Assembly (NCBI GenBank): GCA_028687545.1
Contig: JAQTZZ010000006.1
Span: 86,104 to 150,103 of the forward strand
Source: Candidatus Wallbacteria bacterium
GTDB lineage: Bacteria > Muiribacteriota > JAQTZZ01
Reading direction: 5' to 3'
Length of the DNA stretch: 64,000 nt
The notes under the pieces were generated by a model that had not been told where the DNA came from, searched no databases, and saw only the letters and a list, made by a program, of their open reading frames with translations. Position numbers and translations under genes: made by a program. Shown here one piece after another: positions 21,416 through 30,469 of this stretch (position 1 is the stretch's first letter; the number at the start of each line of letters is the position of its first letter).

Positions 21416-21956
21416 CGCTTGTCTCACTCCCTCCCATGCCGACTGGAGACGGATGATAGGTGCCAAAGTGCCGGTTTTCGAACATACCGACGCTTTCGGC
21501 AATAAATTCAATTTCAGCTCATGTCTCGGACGGATCATCATTGTTTCACTGGGCGACAAGAGATCCAGAATCGAGGATTCATTCTGGAGCAGCTGGGAGA
21601 ATCTGTATCAATTGCCTGGCGGAACCTTATTCGTGAATGTTTACTTTCCGGGTGGGCTTTCCCCGGCAGTACCAAGGGGAGAAGTGGTTCACAGAATCCG
21701 CAGGAGCATCAATGAACGCACCGCGGAAGTGATCGCAACAGCGCCTGCTGAGCGGAAAAAATTTCTGCAGGATCTGGAAATTCACTGGGTTATCGACTGG
21801 GACCGGGATATCTGTGGAAGCTACTATGCTCCCAGGCATGAGATTATTTTATTTCTGGTCGATAGGAAGGGAAAAATCAGAGACTATTACCTGAAGTCCG
21901 AATGCAGGCTGGATGATTTTCTGGGAAATGTCAAAAAGGTGGAAAGTGAGAAATAG
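21381..21956 (+). CDS. Secreted thioredoxin-fold-like protein
   Basis: A 191-residue protein with a signal peptide (MWKLFLLLVLISACLTPSHA, then DW). The mature part, with VPVFEHTDAFGNKFNFSSCLGRIIIVSLGDKR near its start and IILFLVDRKGKIRDYYLKSEC near its end, has the rhythm of a thioredoxin/AhpC-like fold, but it has no CxxC. It starts inside the last 35 bp of the pseudopilin gene. It may be an envelope-localised, redox-inactive relative. Low-confidence fold call. Confidence 0.6.
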   Translation: MWKLFLLLVLISACLTPSHADWRRMIGAKVPVFEHTDAFGNKFNFSSCLGRIIIVSLGDKRSRIEDSFWSSWENLYQLPGGTLFVNVYFPGGLSPAVPRGEVVHRIRRSINERTAEVIATAPAERKKFLQDLEIHWVIDWDRDICGSYYAPRHEIILFLVDRKGKIRDYYLKSECRLDDFLGNVKKVESEK

Positions 21957-22902
21957 CACGATCGTCCTGTTGCTGATCATCGCCGTGGGGGCCATGGCTG
22001 AAGATGATGTTTATTCCGCACTGCAGTGCCGGAAGGCGATTCTCGTCAATCCTGATGTTTACGCGAGGATGAATGATAATGAGAAAGAAATCCTGTATGC
22101 AAACGGTTTTGAGGCACTCTGCCGGATGAAGGTCCGGCCTGCGGATGATGATTACTCAGTTCTGGCGGGATATTATCACACTCATGAGAAAGACCTCGGA
22201 TTCCAGATGGGCGGCGACAAGGCGGAATGCCTGAAAAAAATGTTCGACTTCGGACAGAGAAAAAAACCTGCACCTGTGGTAAAACCCAAACAAAATTCTA
22301 CTGTTTCAGGTCTTTCCGGCCTGGTGAGAATCCCGGGCGCAACTCTCAAGGAAGCTGATACCGGCAGCCTGACCACCGGTTGCAGGATCCTGCAGCACAG
22401 ATGGGACAATGGGCGGGGTTATCAAACATTTTTTCCGGTGGGGATCAGTTTCGACCGCAGTGAAATCTCCTTCTCTGAGAACAAGACCAGCTACAGATCC
22501 GGCAGCCTGACCCGTTGTTCGAGCGGGGAAGGCCTGGCTTTGAAATACATTCCAGCGCCTGGAATGTTCATGACTTACGAAGGCTATTTTCCCAACAGCG
22601 ACCAGTTCCTCAGAGAGCGGAATCTGACTTCGGGGTATCAACATGATTTTGAATGGGGAAGGGCGATTGTTGCCTGGAACAGAGTCGATGACCCGCTGGA
22701 CTGGGAGACTGACTTTCAGTCAGGGATTCAATACAGCATCGACGAATATCTTTCTCTGATCAGCGAATGGCATCGGAATGCCAATGATTTCCTGCTCGGG
22801 CTGTCCTTCCGGAAAACCGCTGGAGGGACTCTGGCAATAGAACGCAGCTTTGAGACCCGAGTGCAGAGTCTGATGTTTTCCTGGGAAATCCCGTTCAGGT
22901 AA
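21928..22902 (+). CDS. Exported protein, possible outer-membrane beta-barrel (YjbH-like)
   Basis: A protein of about 324 residues with a signal peptide (NSTIVLLLIIAVGAMA, then ED). Residues 30-120 are mixed helix; from SGLSGLVRIPGATLKEADTG onward it has alternating strands, aromatic girdles and a terminal aromatic-rich strand (SLMFSWEIPFR), as in outer-membrane barrels. The SGLSGLVRIPGA motif recalls the GLxGLxxxPTA start of YjbH-type barrels. The start could be 21913 or 21928; both overlap the previous gene. Confidence 0.6.
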   Translation: MSKRWKVRNSTIVLLLIIAVGAMAEDDVYSALQCRKAILVNPDVYARMNDNEKEILYANGFEALCRMKVRPADDDYSVLAGYYHTHEKDLGFQMGGDKAECLKKMFDFGQRKKPAPVVKPKQNSTVSGLSGLVRIPGATLKEADTGSLTTGCRILQHRWDNGRGYQTFFPVGISFDRSEISFSENKTSYRSGSLTRCSSGEGLALKYIPAPGMFMTYEGYFPNSDQFLRERNLTSGYQHDFEWGRAIVAWNRVDDPLDWETDFQSGIQYSIDEYLSLISEWHRNANDFLLGLSFRKTAGGTLAIERSFETRVQSLMFSWEIPFR

Positions 22903-22979
22903 AATTCCAACTTACAAACTTAAAAACTTCTTGCCGTTAACAAGGGATTATTGGAATATTGTTTCAATTTATTGATAGA

Positions 22980-23056
22980 TGGTGGGCGATACTGGAATTG
23001 AACCAGCGACCTCTGGCATGTGAGGCCAGCGCTCTAACCAACTGAGCCAATCGCCC
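22980..23056 (-). tRNA. tRNA-Val(CAC)
   Basis: On the minus strand acceptor GGGCGAT (23050-23056) pairs with ATCGCCC, followed by A and an encoded CCA (22980-22982). The anticodon stem CTGGC/GCCAG encloses CTCACAT, so the anticodon is CAC (+ strand 23020-23022), reading GTG. It is a lone tRNA in a gap of about 360 bp. The rest of the gap (22903-22979 and 23057-23264) holds only an AT-rich leader and a short copy of an octamer repeat at about 22907-22934. Confidence 0.93.
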
Positions 23057-23264
23057 ACTTGTTTTCATGATATTTTCTATCCAATCCATTGTCAATATTT
23101 TTTTCGATGCAGCTGACATGCTCTGTTTTTGAGTTGTTCTGATTTATAATGCTGTTTAGATTGTAAAACCCTGATTATGGGTTATATGTTATAGAGCATG
23201 GAGCCTTTGATAAGGTTTACAGTTTTACGGGGTAGTTCAGTAATTAATTGAGAGGATGACTTAT

Positions 23265-26174
23265 ATGAAAAATTTCTTCCTGGGCCTGCAGATCAAGCTC
23301 AACAAACTTACTGAAGAGAAATTTACACTCCCTATAGACGATTTTCTACGCCATGCTTTTATCTGCGGCTCTACCGGCGCCGGAAAGACGGTGATCGGCA
23401 AGATACTGGTGGAAGAGGCGGCAAAAAACGGTGTCTCTTCGATCCTGCTCGATCTCAAGGGCGACATTTCCTCAATGGCGATTCCATTCATCAATCTGAT
23501 GCCTGATGAGGTGATTCCCTGGTTCCCGGTCGGGAAATCCGAGGAAGAGAAGCAGGAGGAATCGCGGGAATTCATCAACAATTATAAACAGAAACTGAAA
23601 TTTTTCGGGATGGCGCAGGATTCGCTAAAGGAGTTCCGCCGCCAGAGTACTTTTTACATTTACACACCCCGGTCCCGCAAAGGTGACAAATTCAGCATCT
23701 CAGAACTTTATTCCGGACCCGAAGACATCGAGAATTATTTCAGACAGGAGCCTGAGATAGTTGCGGGCATGATCCAGAATATGGCCCTGTCGGTCCTGAG
23801 CAGGATTTATCCGGACGCAGACCCCAGGCACATGATGATCGAAAATTCCTTTCTGGAAGAGATCATCAAGCATCTCTGGCTCGAAAAATCAAAATTGGAA
23901 GGGACAGCAGGCATCGAACGACTGATCGACGCGATTAAAACTCCTCCCTTTGAGAGAATCGGAAAACTCAAACTTGATGAGTATTTTCCAGAGGAAAAAA
24001 GGATGGATCTGGTGCGGAAACTCAATTCGCTGCTGCTGGGATCGCAGCGATGCTGGTTCGAGGGAAAGGCAATCTCGCAGATTGTGAAAGATGTTTATGA
24101 AAGCAAGGAAACCAAGGTAGTAATCTTCAACCTGACTGAGCTGGATTCTTTCGCTGATAAAAGTCTGGTAGTTTCGCAGCTGGCTTACAGTATTTACAAT
24201 ACATACCGGCGCACCCATTCCGATGAACTCCGGCTGCTGATTTACTTGGACGAGATTGGTGGAAGTGACAACAATGCCTTTTTTCCGCCTGAACCTTTCT
24301 ACAACATTGCGAAACCTGCCTTGAATCTGCTCCTGCGTCAGGGAAGAGCTTTCGGAGTCGGAATGGTGCTGTCTACCCAGAATCCCGGGGACATCGATTA
24401 CAAGGGCCTGACCAATTGCCACTCCTGGTTCATCGGGCGGCTTCAGACGAGCGAAGACCGGCAAAAGGCCATGGAAGGCATTTCCCGTGCTGAAATGAAA
24501 ATCGAAAAAGCCGAGGATTTTATCAGGGATGCCAAAGAAGGGTCGTTCCTCGTGCGCACTCGTTCAGGCAAAGTCCATCAGTTCATGGAACGCTGGCTTT
24601 ACAGCATCCACAAGATAATGAGCGATGAGGAACTGGAGAATCTGAAGAAGGAGATGCAGCGGAAGCAGGAATATCTCCAGGCTTATCAGCTGTTCAAGGA
24701 CGGCAGCATCGACGAAGCCATCAGCGTCTTCAGGGAATTGATCAGCAAGAATCCGACAGATCCAGGGAATTATTTCGATCTGGCGGAAGCGCTGAAAAAG
24801 AACGGGCGCGGAGCGGAAGCTCTTTCAACGCTCAGGATGGCTGAAACAGCGGGAATTTCCAATGAAACACTTTCGGTCAAGATTGGAGAGCTTCTCAATG
24901 CTGAAAAAAAATACGATGAAGCCCGTGATTATTTTCTGAAAACCCTGGATCTGAACCCGGGCAACGATATCGCCCATTATTACCTGGGGTGTATTTTCCA
25001 TCACTACCGCGATTACGATAAGGCACTGCATCATATCGCGATGGCCTGCAAGAATAATTATCAGCAGGACAGTTACTGGTATCAGAAAGCGTGGCTTACA
25101 TATGAGCGGGGTTCATACAACGAAGCCCTGAACTCCATTGAAGCCGCCCTGAATATAGTTCCTAACTCTGAAGAATATTATCTGTTCAAGGCACTTGTGT
25201 TTTATCGTCTGGGGAAAAAGGAAGAGACTGAGAAAATTTTACCTCAGAATATTTGCGAGAAGCCTTTGTATCATTATATCCGCGCCCTGCTTGAACTGGA
25301 ACGCGGGAAGAAGACCGAAGCTGAAGCAGATCTTGCAGCAGCGCTCAAACAGGACCCCGGGTTTGTTCCAGCCCTGTTTGAGGCTGCCAGGATCAGTTTC
25401 GAGAACAAGGCTTATATCGAGTCCATCCAGATGCTCAACAAGGCGCTGGAACAGGAACCATATGAACCGGAATACTGGTATTATACCGCTAGAATCCTGA
25501 AGGAAGTGCGGCAGCCGGCCAAAGGACTGACCTGCCTGGAGAAAGCCCTCAAAGTCAAGGAAGACTATCGATTTTACTTCCTGCAGGGTGAGCTTCTGGA
25601 AATGCTCAACAAGAAACCTGATGCTTTTGCCAGTTTCGGAAAATCAATGGAATTTAATAAGAAGTACCTGCCTGCAACATTGCATCAGATTGAAATTTCC
25701 CTGTCTGATGACCCTCAGAAAGCCCTTGAACTATGCAAGAATGCTCTCAAGGGAGAATATGCGGAGAATCCTGATTTGTATCTGCTTAAAGCCAAAGCCC
25801 TGCTGGCGCTTAACTATACCAGGGAAGCCCATCAGAGCATCGACGAAAATCTGAAGATCAATTCCAAAGATGCAGAAGTCTGGATGTTCAAGGCCAGTAT
25901 TTTTAAGAAGGAAGCCAACTGGCAGAAAATGATTGATCTTTATCAGGAAAACATCAAGACATTCGGCGATCAACCGCGCTTTTATCTTGGAATCCTCGAA
26001 GCCATGATCAGCGCCGGGAAGACCGATGATGCGGTTTCCTTCTGCGACAAGGCCCTGGAAGTATTCCCGGAAGACCTGGAGCTGTGGGAGGCCCTTTGCG
26101 GGATTTATCTGAAGCTGAAAGACGAGGATAAGGCGAATTACTGCAGAAGAATGATCTCTCAGTTGAAAGGATGA
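23265..26174 (+). CDS. HerA-family ATPase fused to a C-terminal TPR domain
   Basis: A 969-residue two-part protein. The first 460 residues or so are a HerA/FtsK-superfamily ATPase: Walker A GSTGAGKT (about 35-42), LLDLKGDIS, Walker B LLIYLDEIGG, then STQNPGDIDYKGL with polar Gln as in HerA/DUF853. The last 500 residues are about a dozen tetratricopeptide repeats (for example DPGNYFDLAEALKKNGRGAEAL and EPEYWYYTARILKEVRQPAKGL). I prefer ATG 23265, 9 bp from GAGAGG, to 23256. HerA-type enzymes pump or process DNA; TPRs bind proteins. No NurA-like nuclease lies beside it. The fusion is unusual and its role is not known. Confidence 0.85.
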   Translation: MKNFFLGLQIKLNKLTEEKFTLPIDDFLRHAFICGSTGAGKTVIGKILVEEAAKNGVSSILLDLKGDISSMAIPFINLMPDEVIPWFPVGKSEEEKQEESREFINNYKQKLKFFGMAQDSLKEFRRQSTFYIYTPRSRKGDKFSISELYSGPEDIENYFRQEPEIVAGMIQNMALSVLSRIYPDADPRHMMIENSFLEEIIKHLWLEKSKLEGTAGIERLIDAIKTPPFERIGKLKLDEYFPEEKRMDLVRKLNSLLLGSQRCWFEGKAISQIVKDVYESKETKVVIFNLTELDSFADKSLVVSQLAYSIYNTYRRTHSDELRLLIYLDEIGGSDNNAFFPPEPFYNIAKPALNLLLRQGRAFGVGMVLSTQNPGDIDYKGLTNCHSWFIGRLQTSEDRQKAMEGISRAEMKIEKAEDFIRDAKEGSFLVRTRSGKVHQFMERWLYSIHKIMSDEELENLKKEMQRKQEYLQAYQLFKDGSIDEAISVFRELISKNPTDPGNYFDLAEALKKNGRGAEALSTLRMAETAGISNETLSVKIGELLNAEKKYDEARDYFLKTLDLNPGNDIAHYYLGCIFHHYRDYDKALHHIAMACKNNYQQDSYWYQKAWLTYERGSYNEALNSIEAALNIVPNSEEYYLFKALVFYRLGKKEETEKILPQNICEKPLYHYIRALLELERGKKTEAEADLAAALKQDPGFVPALFEAARISFENKAYIESIQMLNKALEQEPYEPEYWYYTARILKEVRQPAKGLTCLEKALKVKEDYRFYFLQGELLEMLNKKPDAFASFGKSMEFNKKYLPATLHQIEISLSDDPQKALELCKNALKGEYAENPDLYLLKAKALLALNYTREAHQSIDENLKINSKDAEVWMFKASIFKKEANWQKMIDLYQENIKTFGDQPRFYLGILEAMISAGKTDDAVSFCDKALEVFPEDLELWEALCGIYLKLKDEDKANYCRRMISQLKG

Positions 26175-26194
26175 GCCAATTGAGGTGCTGCCAG

Positions 26195-26719
26195 ATGATT
26201 AAATTCACAAATGTTGTTTTGATGATCATGGTTTTTTCAATCCATGCGAACGCAGAAGACAGGCAGAAGGCCTTGATCCTGCCGAAAATCCCGCTGAGTT
26301 ACGCCTTTGCAGCTGCACATGGCGCAATCAAGGCAGAGGTAGATCCGGAAAAGATCACACTGGAAATGCAGGGCAAAAAACCGGTCTGGAAATTTAATTA
26401 CGGGATCAATGGAACTCTCAGGCAGGTCCTGGTGGACGGAGTCTCCGGCCGTGTGATAAAAAAAATCCGGCTTCAGGAAAAATCCGCACCTTTACGCAGG
26501 ATCAGAAAACTGCCCTCCACAGTGGACGACACCGACAAAGTGCTGGCTGCAGCAAAAGCGCTGCGGGGTGATGATGGTCCGGCTCTGGGACTTTCGCTGG
26601 TGTCAGAGCAGAAAATCCTGTTCTGGTTGGTGGATTTCGAATCCGGAGAAGTGAAGCTGGACGGTGAAACCCTGAAGCTTTCTGAAGCCGGGACCAGCGA
26701 AGTCGAAGAGGGCCTGTAA
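26195..26719 (+). CDS. Secreted PepSY-like protein
   Basis: A 174-residue protein with signal peptide MIKFTNVVLMIMVFSIHANA. The mature protein contains a PepSY-like unit: LSYAFAAAHGAIKAEVDPEKIT, then KPVWKFNYGINGTLRQVLVDGVSGRVIKK, the pattern of an N-terminal helix and the VxxDxxxGxVL strand pair. A second, weaker copy may follow (VLAAAKALRGDDG ... LVDFESGEV). I chose ATG 26195, 8 bp after GAGGTG; an upstream ATG at 26171 overlaps the ATPase stop. Confidence 0.65.
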   Translation: MIKFTNVVLMIMVFSIHANAEDRQKALILPKIPLSYAFAAAHGAIKAEVDPEKITLEMQGKKPVWKFNYGINGTLRQVLVDGVSGRVIKKIRLQEKSAPLRRIRKLPSTVDDTDKVLAAAKALRGDDGPALGLSLVSEQKILFWLVDFESGEVKLDGETLKLSEAGTSEVEEGL

Positions 26720-26739
26720 TCTGTCCGTAAGATAAAGGT

Positions 26740-27930
26740 TCAGAATTTCACGTTCAGCGTCAGGTTTCCGCTGTTTTCACTGCGGCGGGTGCCGTCGTTT
26801 GTACGTTCCAGTTCGTGCAGGCAGTCCAGGGAAATTTCCGGGCCGGTTGTGAGTTTATAAGCTACTCTGAATCCGTTTTCAGTGATTCGCCCGTCTGGAT
26901 TGGCTCCCAGATCGTCCATGGCTAAGAAATCTCTAAGTCGGCAGCCTGAAAAGACAGACCCTGTAAATTCATTGATCAGAAGACCCAAGTTTAATTTCCA
27001 TTCACTGTTATAGCATGTTTCAAAGTCGAAATCCTTGTGTATTTCATTGTCGAAATTAAGATTGAGTGACAGGTTCAGCCGGCTGGAAAAATCATGCGCT
27101 ACCATCCACTGCGTGCTTTCCAGGATGTAACTGCTGTCATAAGCCTGGGAGACTAATTTGCGACAGCCGGTCATCTGTTCGCTGACAGCCAGTGAGTAAG
27201 TTTCCCTGAGATATTCGAAATCGAATCCTGACAGGATTTCATGATACCCTGAACCGCAGCCTGGATGGGCTTCACGTTGCAAAAGACCGGTCTTCCATTC
27301 GAAATTCAGGTAGCGGAGCAGCTCGTTCCTGTAATTGTATTCCAGGCCCAGGTCGCTGAAATCCAGGCTGCTCGACACTTTGTTCCGCTCGACTCTGCTT
27401 GAGAGAAGCAGATTGTTGCTGATCCGTTCTCCGTGGCAATGCGTAACAACAAACTCACAGCTTTGCAGGGAATAGTCCTGGCTGAGCAGATTGAATTTCA
27501 GATAGTCGTTGAGATCCAGAGCATAATCCAGAGAGATTGTGCCGTCCTTGATCTCCCGGGACAGATTGAAGCCGAAACTCCGGTTAAGATAGTCCGGAAG
27601 AACCGGGAATTTGTGGCTGGAAAACCGGATGCTGCTTCCGATTCTGAACGGCCGGGAGGAAAATCCTGTTTCCAGGTCGATGCCGGCTTCGTCATAGTCC
27701 TGGCTGAGAAAACCCTGCAGTCCATAAGTCAGGTCGATGTTCCGGCTGAGGCCTTCCCAGCCGGTCAGGGACAGATCCTTGGCCAGGTCATCAATCTTGA
27801 ACTCGGAACTGCCATTGGCGTGGTCGAATCTGCTGGACAGCCCGATCTCCAAGTCCAGACAGAATCCTGACCCGCTCCAAAGCAAAAATAACAGCAAAAA
27901 CACAAATTGAGCCAGAAATTTCACCGGCAA
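26740..27930 (-). CDS. Predicted outer-membrane beta-barrel protein
   Basis: A 396-residue protein with a signal peptide (about 24 residues ending SGFC, so a lipid-free or poorly scored cleavage) and then many alternating amphipathic strands. It ends GNLTLNVKF, with a terminal Phe as in outer-membrane porins. It is last in a four-gene minus-strand run behind pcm, the FecR-domain gene and a coiled-coil gene. A porin or export channel role is likely; the cargo is unknown. Confidence 0.65.
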   Translation of the reverse strand: MPVKFLAQFVFLLLFLLWSGSGFCLDLEIGLSSRFDHANGSSEFKIDDLAKDLSLTGWEGLSRNIDLTYGLQGFLSQDYDEAGIDLETGFSSRPFRIGSSIRFSSHKFPVLPDYLNRSFGFNLSREIKDGTISLDYALDLNDYLKFNLLSQDYSLQSCEFVVTHCHGERISNNLLLSSRVERNKVSSSLDFSDLGLEYNYRNELLRYLNFEWKTGLLQREAHPGCGSGYHEILSGFDFEYLRETYSLAVSEQMTGCRKLVSQAYDSSYILESTQWMVAHDFSSRLNLSLNLNFDNEIHKDFDFETCYNSEWKLNLGLLINEFTGSVFSGCRLRDFLAMDDLGANPDGRITENGFRVAYKLTTGPEISLDCLHELERTNDGTRRSENSGNLTLNVKF

Positions 27931-27942
27931 TTTACCTCTATC

Positions 27943-29088
27943 TTATTTTTCGGCTGATTTACGGAGAATTGTTAGGATGGAGTTCGCTTCAACTATATTT
28001 CCGGACCTGATCATCTTCCTGGCGCTTTCGAACTGCTGATCTATCACTTCCTCATCCGCATCAGAAAGTTCCTTTTGGGACAGGAGCCTCTTGACATCTG
28101 CAAACTCTGCGATCACCGCGGTTTTGTCTGGGGCAGGTTTTTTCCCTTCTCCGGCAGAGAGATCGGCTGCTTTCTTTCGAAGCTGCACAAGAAACTCACG
28201 GACTTTCCTGATTTTCTGCTGATCGAGCTTTCCACCTTTGCCGGATCTGGTTTCCTGGATCTGCTGCATGAATTTCTGAACCACAGGGTTGCCTTCCAGA
28301 TTGACGGTTTTTTTCAGGAACGTAAGCTCCTGTTCCATATTGCTGAGATCCCCGCTTTTACCCATTTCCTCGCTCTGTTCCTCCAACCCCTGCAGTTTGA
28401 CCAGAGCACTTTTCATCAGGTTTCTGACTTCGCCCAGATTTTTCTTGATGATCATCGGATCGTCGGACTGCAGCAGCTTGAGAGCCTGGCCATAATCTGC
28501 CGCAGCATTCTGCGGAGCCGAGCGGGCGAGAAACTTAAGCTGCAGCCTGAGTTTCATTACCAGCAGTTTATCAGGGGGTAATTTGGAGCGCAGTCCTTTT
28601 CCGGGAATGACGGCGTTTTTCAGCTTGTCTGCCAGCGGGTTGCTCTTTCCAGAGTTGCCGCGATTCATAGCCTGCGCTTTGATAGCATTCTGGAGATTTT
28701 TCCTGTTTCCCACAGAAGATTTACCATTGTTCTGTGCTGAAGGTTTTTTAGCGTTGCGTTCAGCGGCCCGATACAGGTCAAACAGCCGGTTTTTATCCTG
28801 AGTATAGGTCTTCGCATTCTCTTTGATCGCGGACTCGTTTCCGGATTTAAGAGCATCCAGTAACGCCTGGGCGTTTTTCCTGAATTTTTCGCGTAATCCT
28901 TGAAATTGCTGATTTACCTGCAGATCCGGATAGAGATCTGCATCCACACGATCCTTATCCAGATCTTTACTGACCAGGTTTTCCAGTGCCTGGATTTTCT
29001 GCGGAGTCAGTTCGACAGCTTGAATCATGGTGGAAACCGACAGGACAAGGAGAATTGCTGCAGGCAGGAATTTAAACATGAATCTCAT
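27943..29088 (-). CDS. Secreted coiled-coil/helical protein of unknown function
   Basis: A 381-residue exported protein: signal peptide ending MIQAVE, then an almost wholly alpha-helical, Lys/Gln/Asn-rich body with heptad-like stretches (LQGLEEQSEEMGKSGDLSNM, QIRKVREFLVQLRKKAADL). I do not recognise a family. It overlaps the FecR gene stop by 4 bp and is followed by the barrel gene after 12 bp, so the three products probably act together in the periplasm or outer membrane. Confidence 0.7.
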   Translation of the reverse strand: MRFMFKFLPAAILLVLSVSTMIQAVELTPQKIQALENLVSKDLDKDRVDADLYPDLQVNQQFQGLREKFRKNAQALLDALKSGNESAIKENAKTYTQDKNRLFDLYRAAERNAKKPSAQNNGKSSVGNRKNLQNAIKAQAMNRGNSGKSNPLADKLKNAVIPGKGLRSKLPPDKLLVMKLRLQLKFLARSAPQNAAADYGQALKLLQSDDPMIIKKNLGEVRNLMKSALVKLQGLEEQSEEMGKSGDLSNMEQELTFLKKTVNLEGNPVVQKFMQQIQETRSGKGGKLDQQKIRKVREFLVQLRKKAADLSAGEGKKPAPDKTAVIAEFADVKRLLSQKELSDADEEVIDQQFESARKMIRSGNIVEANSILTILRKSAEK

Positions 29089-29795
29089 TGATTCTCCAAG
29101 GCCTGCTCCAGGCTGTCGATTTCTACGAGAAGATTCCGGGTAGCCTTCAAAAGATTACCGGATCTGATTTTTTCAAAATCCTTGAATTTCCGATTCTGGA
29201 TTTTCATTCTGACTTTCCACGGCATGAGGGGTGCCCGGTTTTTCTGGATCATTGTTCCCTGCGACGGTTGAAGCCTGAGTGGAGTCGCTGAGAATTTCGG
29301 GTCCTTGCTTTTCACTTCGACTTCCCCGTCCAGCACGTTGATTTCAGTGGCATCCTCATCCATGGCGTCAACAGTGAATTCGGTACCGCGGACTCCGCAG
29401 ACGGAATTAGGCGTATTTATCGTGAGTGAATCTTCGGTTTTTTTAGCTTTTGCCCAGAGTATTCCTGTGATTATTTCGATCACTGAACATTTTTCCTCTG
29501 TATTTCGATCAGGGGGAATCAGGAATTCAGTCAGTTCCTTGATTCTGCAGACCGAAGAATTGGCCAGTTTTACGGTGGCGCGGCTGTCCTCACCTGTTTT
29601 CAGCGAATCGCCCGGTGCCAGAGTCTGTCCCACTTCAGCCGTGTCCCAGGCAGTTCCATCCTTTTCCTTGACTGAAACGAGTCCCTCAATGAAAAAAATC
29701 CTGCTGACTGATTCGATCTCCAGTTCGTCGGTATCGAGTTCAGTTGCCAAAGCCTGATGGCAAAGCCAGAACAGTAGAAGCAGAGTGATTGTCAT
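29085..29795 (-). CDS. Exported FecR-domain protein
   Basis: A 236-residue protein with a short signal peptide (LLLFWLCHQALA) and a FecR domain: EGLVSVKEKDGTAWDTAEVGQTLAPGDSLKTGEDSRATV, with the classical GDxLxTGxxSRA pattern, and TPNSVCGVRGTEFTVDA with the VRGTxF motif. Stand-alone exported FecR domains occur in envelope polysaccharide or surface-protein systems rather than in sigma regulation. No ECF sigma factor is adjacent. It overlaps pcm by 4 bp upstream and the coiled-coil gene by 4 bp downstream. Confidence 0.85.
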   Translation of the reverse strand: MTITLLLLFWLCHQALATELDTDELEIESVSRIFFIEGLVSVKEKDGTAWDTAEVGQTLAPGDSLKTGEDSRATVKLANSSVCRIKELTEFLIPPDRNTEEKCSVIEIITGILWAKAKKTEDSLTINTPNSVCGVRGTEFTVDAMDEDATEINVLDGEVEVKSKDPKFSATPLRLQPSQGTMIQKNRAPLMPWKVRMKIQNRKFKDFEKIRSGNLLKATRNLLVEIDSLEQALENQ

Positions 29796-30424
29796 GCGGA
29801 AGCCTTTTCTCTGATTTTTCCTGTCATTGGAACAAAAACCACATCCTCAATTTTTTCAATCAATAATTTATCCCTGTTTCTGGTTATTTTCAAGAGTTCC
29901 TGATGCCAGATTCCTGCATCCACCGGAGCGACCATAATTCCACCCGGCCGTAAGAGTCCGGTCAATTCAGCCGGAATCACAGGCAGGGCGCAGGTCACTA
30001 TGATTCTGTCGTATTGGGTTGAATCAGCAAGCAGAAAAGCGTCCCCGGACAGACAGACCACATTCGAAAGTCCCAGTTTGGTAAAAAGGGCTTGAGCCTG
30101 CTGCTGGAGGGGAGGAATGATTTCCACTGTCACCAGATTTCGGCAGAGCTTAGCCAGAATCGCAGCCTGATAACCAGAACCTGTGCCGATTTCCAGTACC
30201 TCTTCAGAACCTGTCAATTCAAGGCGGTCAGTCATCAGAATTACAACAGATGGCTGTGAGATCGTCTGCCCGTGGCCGATCGGCAGAGCCCGATCTTCGT
30301 AAGCGAAGTGTTTCTGTTCCGGAGGCACGAACATGGCCCGGTCGGTCAATTCGAGCGCTTTAATCACGGAGTGGGAAAATCCGCCGCCGGAAAGCTTCCG
30401 GCATAGTCTCTGGTTGGAATCCAT
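29792..30424 (-). CDS. pcm: Protein-L-isoaspartate O-methyltransferase
   Basis: A 210-residue SAM-dependent methyltransferase that begins repair of isoaspartyl residues. The motifs FVPPEQKHFAYEDRALPIGHGQTISQP and VLEIGTGSGYQAAILA are characteristic, and RPGGIMVAPVD closes the Rossmann core. It heads the minus-strand run with the FecR, coiled-coil and barrel genes and is divergent from the gene at 30470 across 45 bp. Confidence 0.95.
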   Translation of the reverse strand: MDSNQRLCRKLSGGGFSHSVIKALELTDRAMFVPPEQKHFAYEDRALPIGHGQTISQPSVVILMTDRLELTGSEEVLEIGTGSGYQAAILAKLCRNLVTVEIIPPLQQQAQALFTKLGLSNVVCLSGDAFLLADSTQYDRIIVTCALPVIPAELTGLLRPGGIMVAPVDAGIWHQELLKITRNRDKLLIEKIEDVVFVPMTGKIREKASA

Positions 30425-30469
30425 GCTCTCAAGTATAACATGAAGCGGGACTTTAAACAGACGAGGTAA

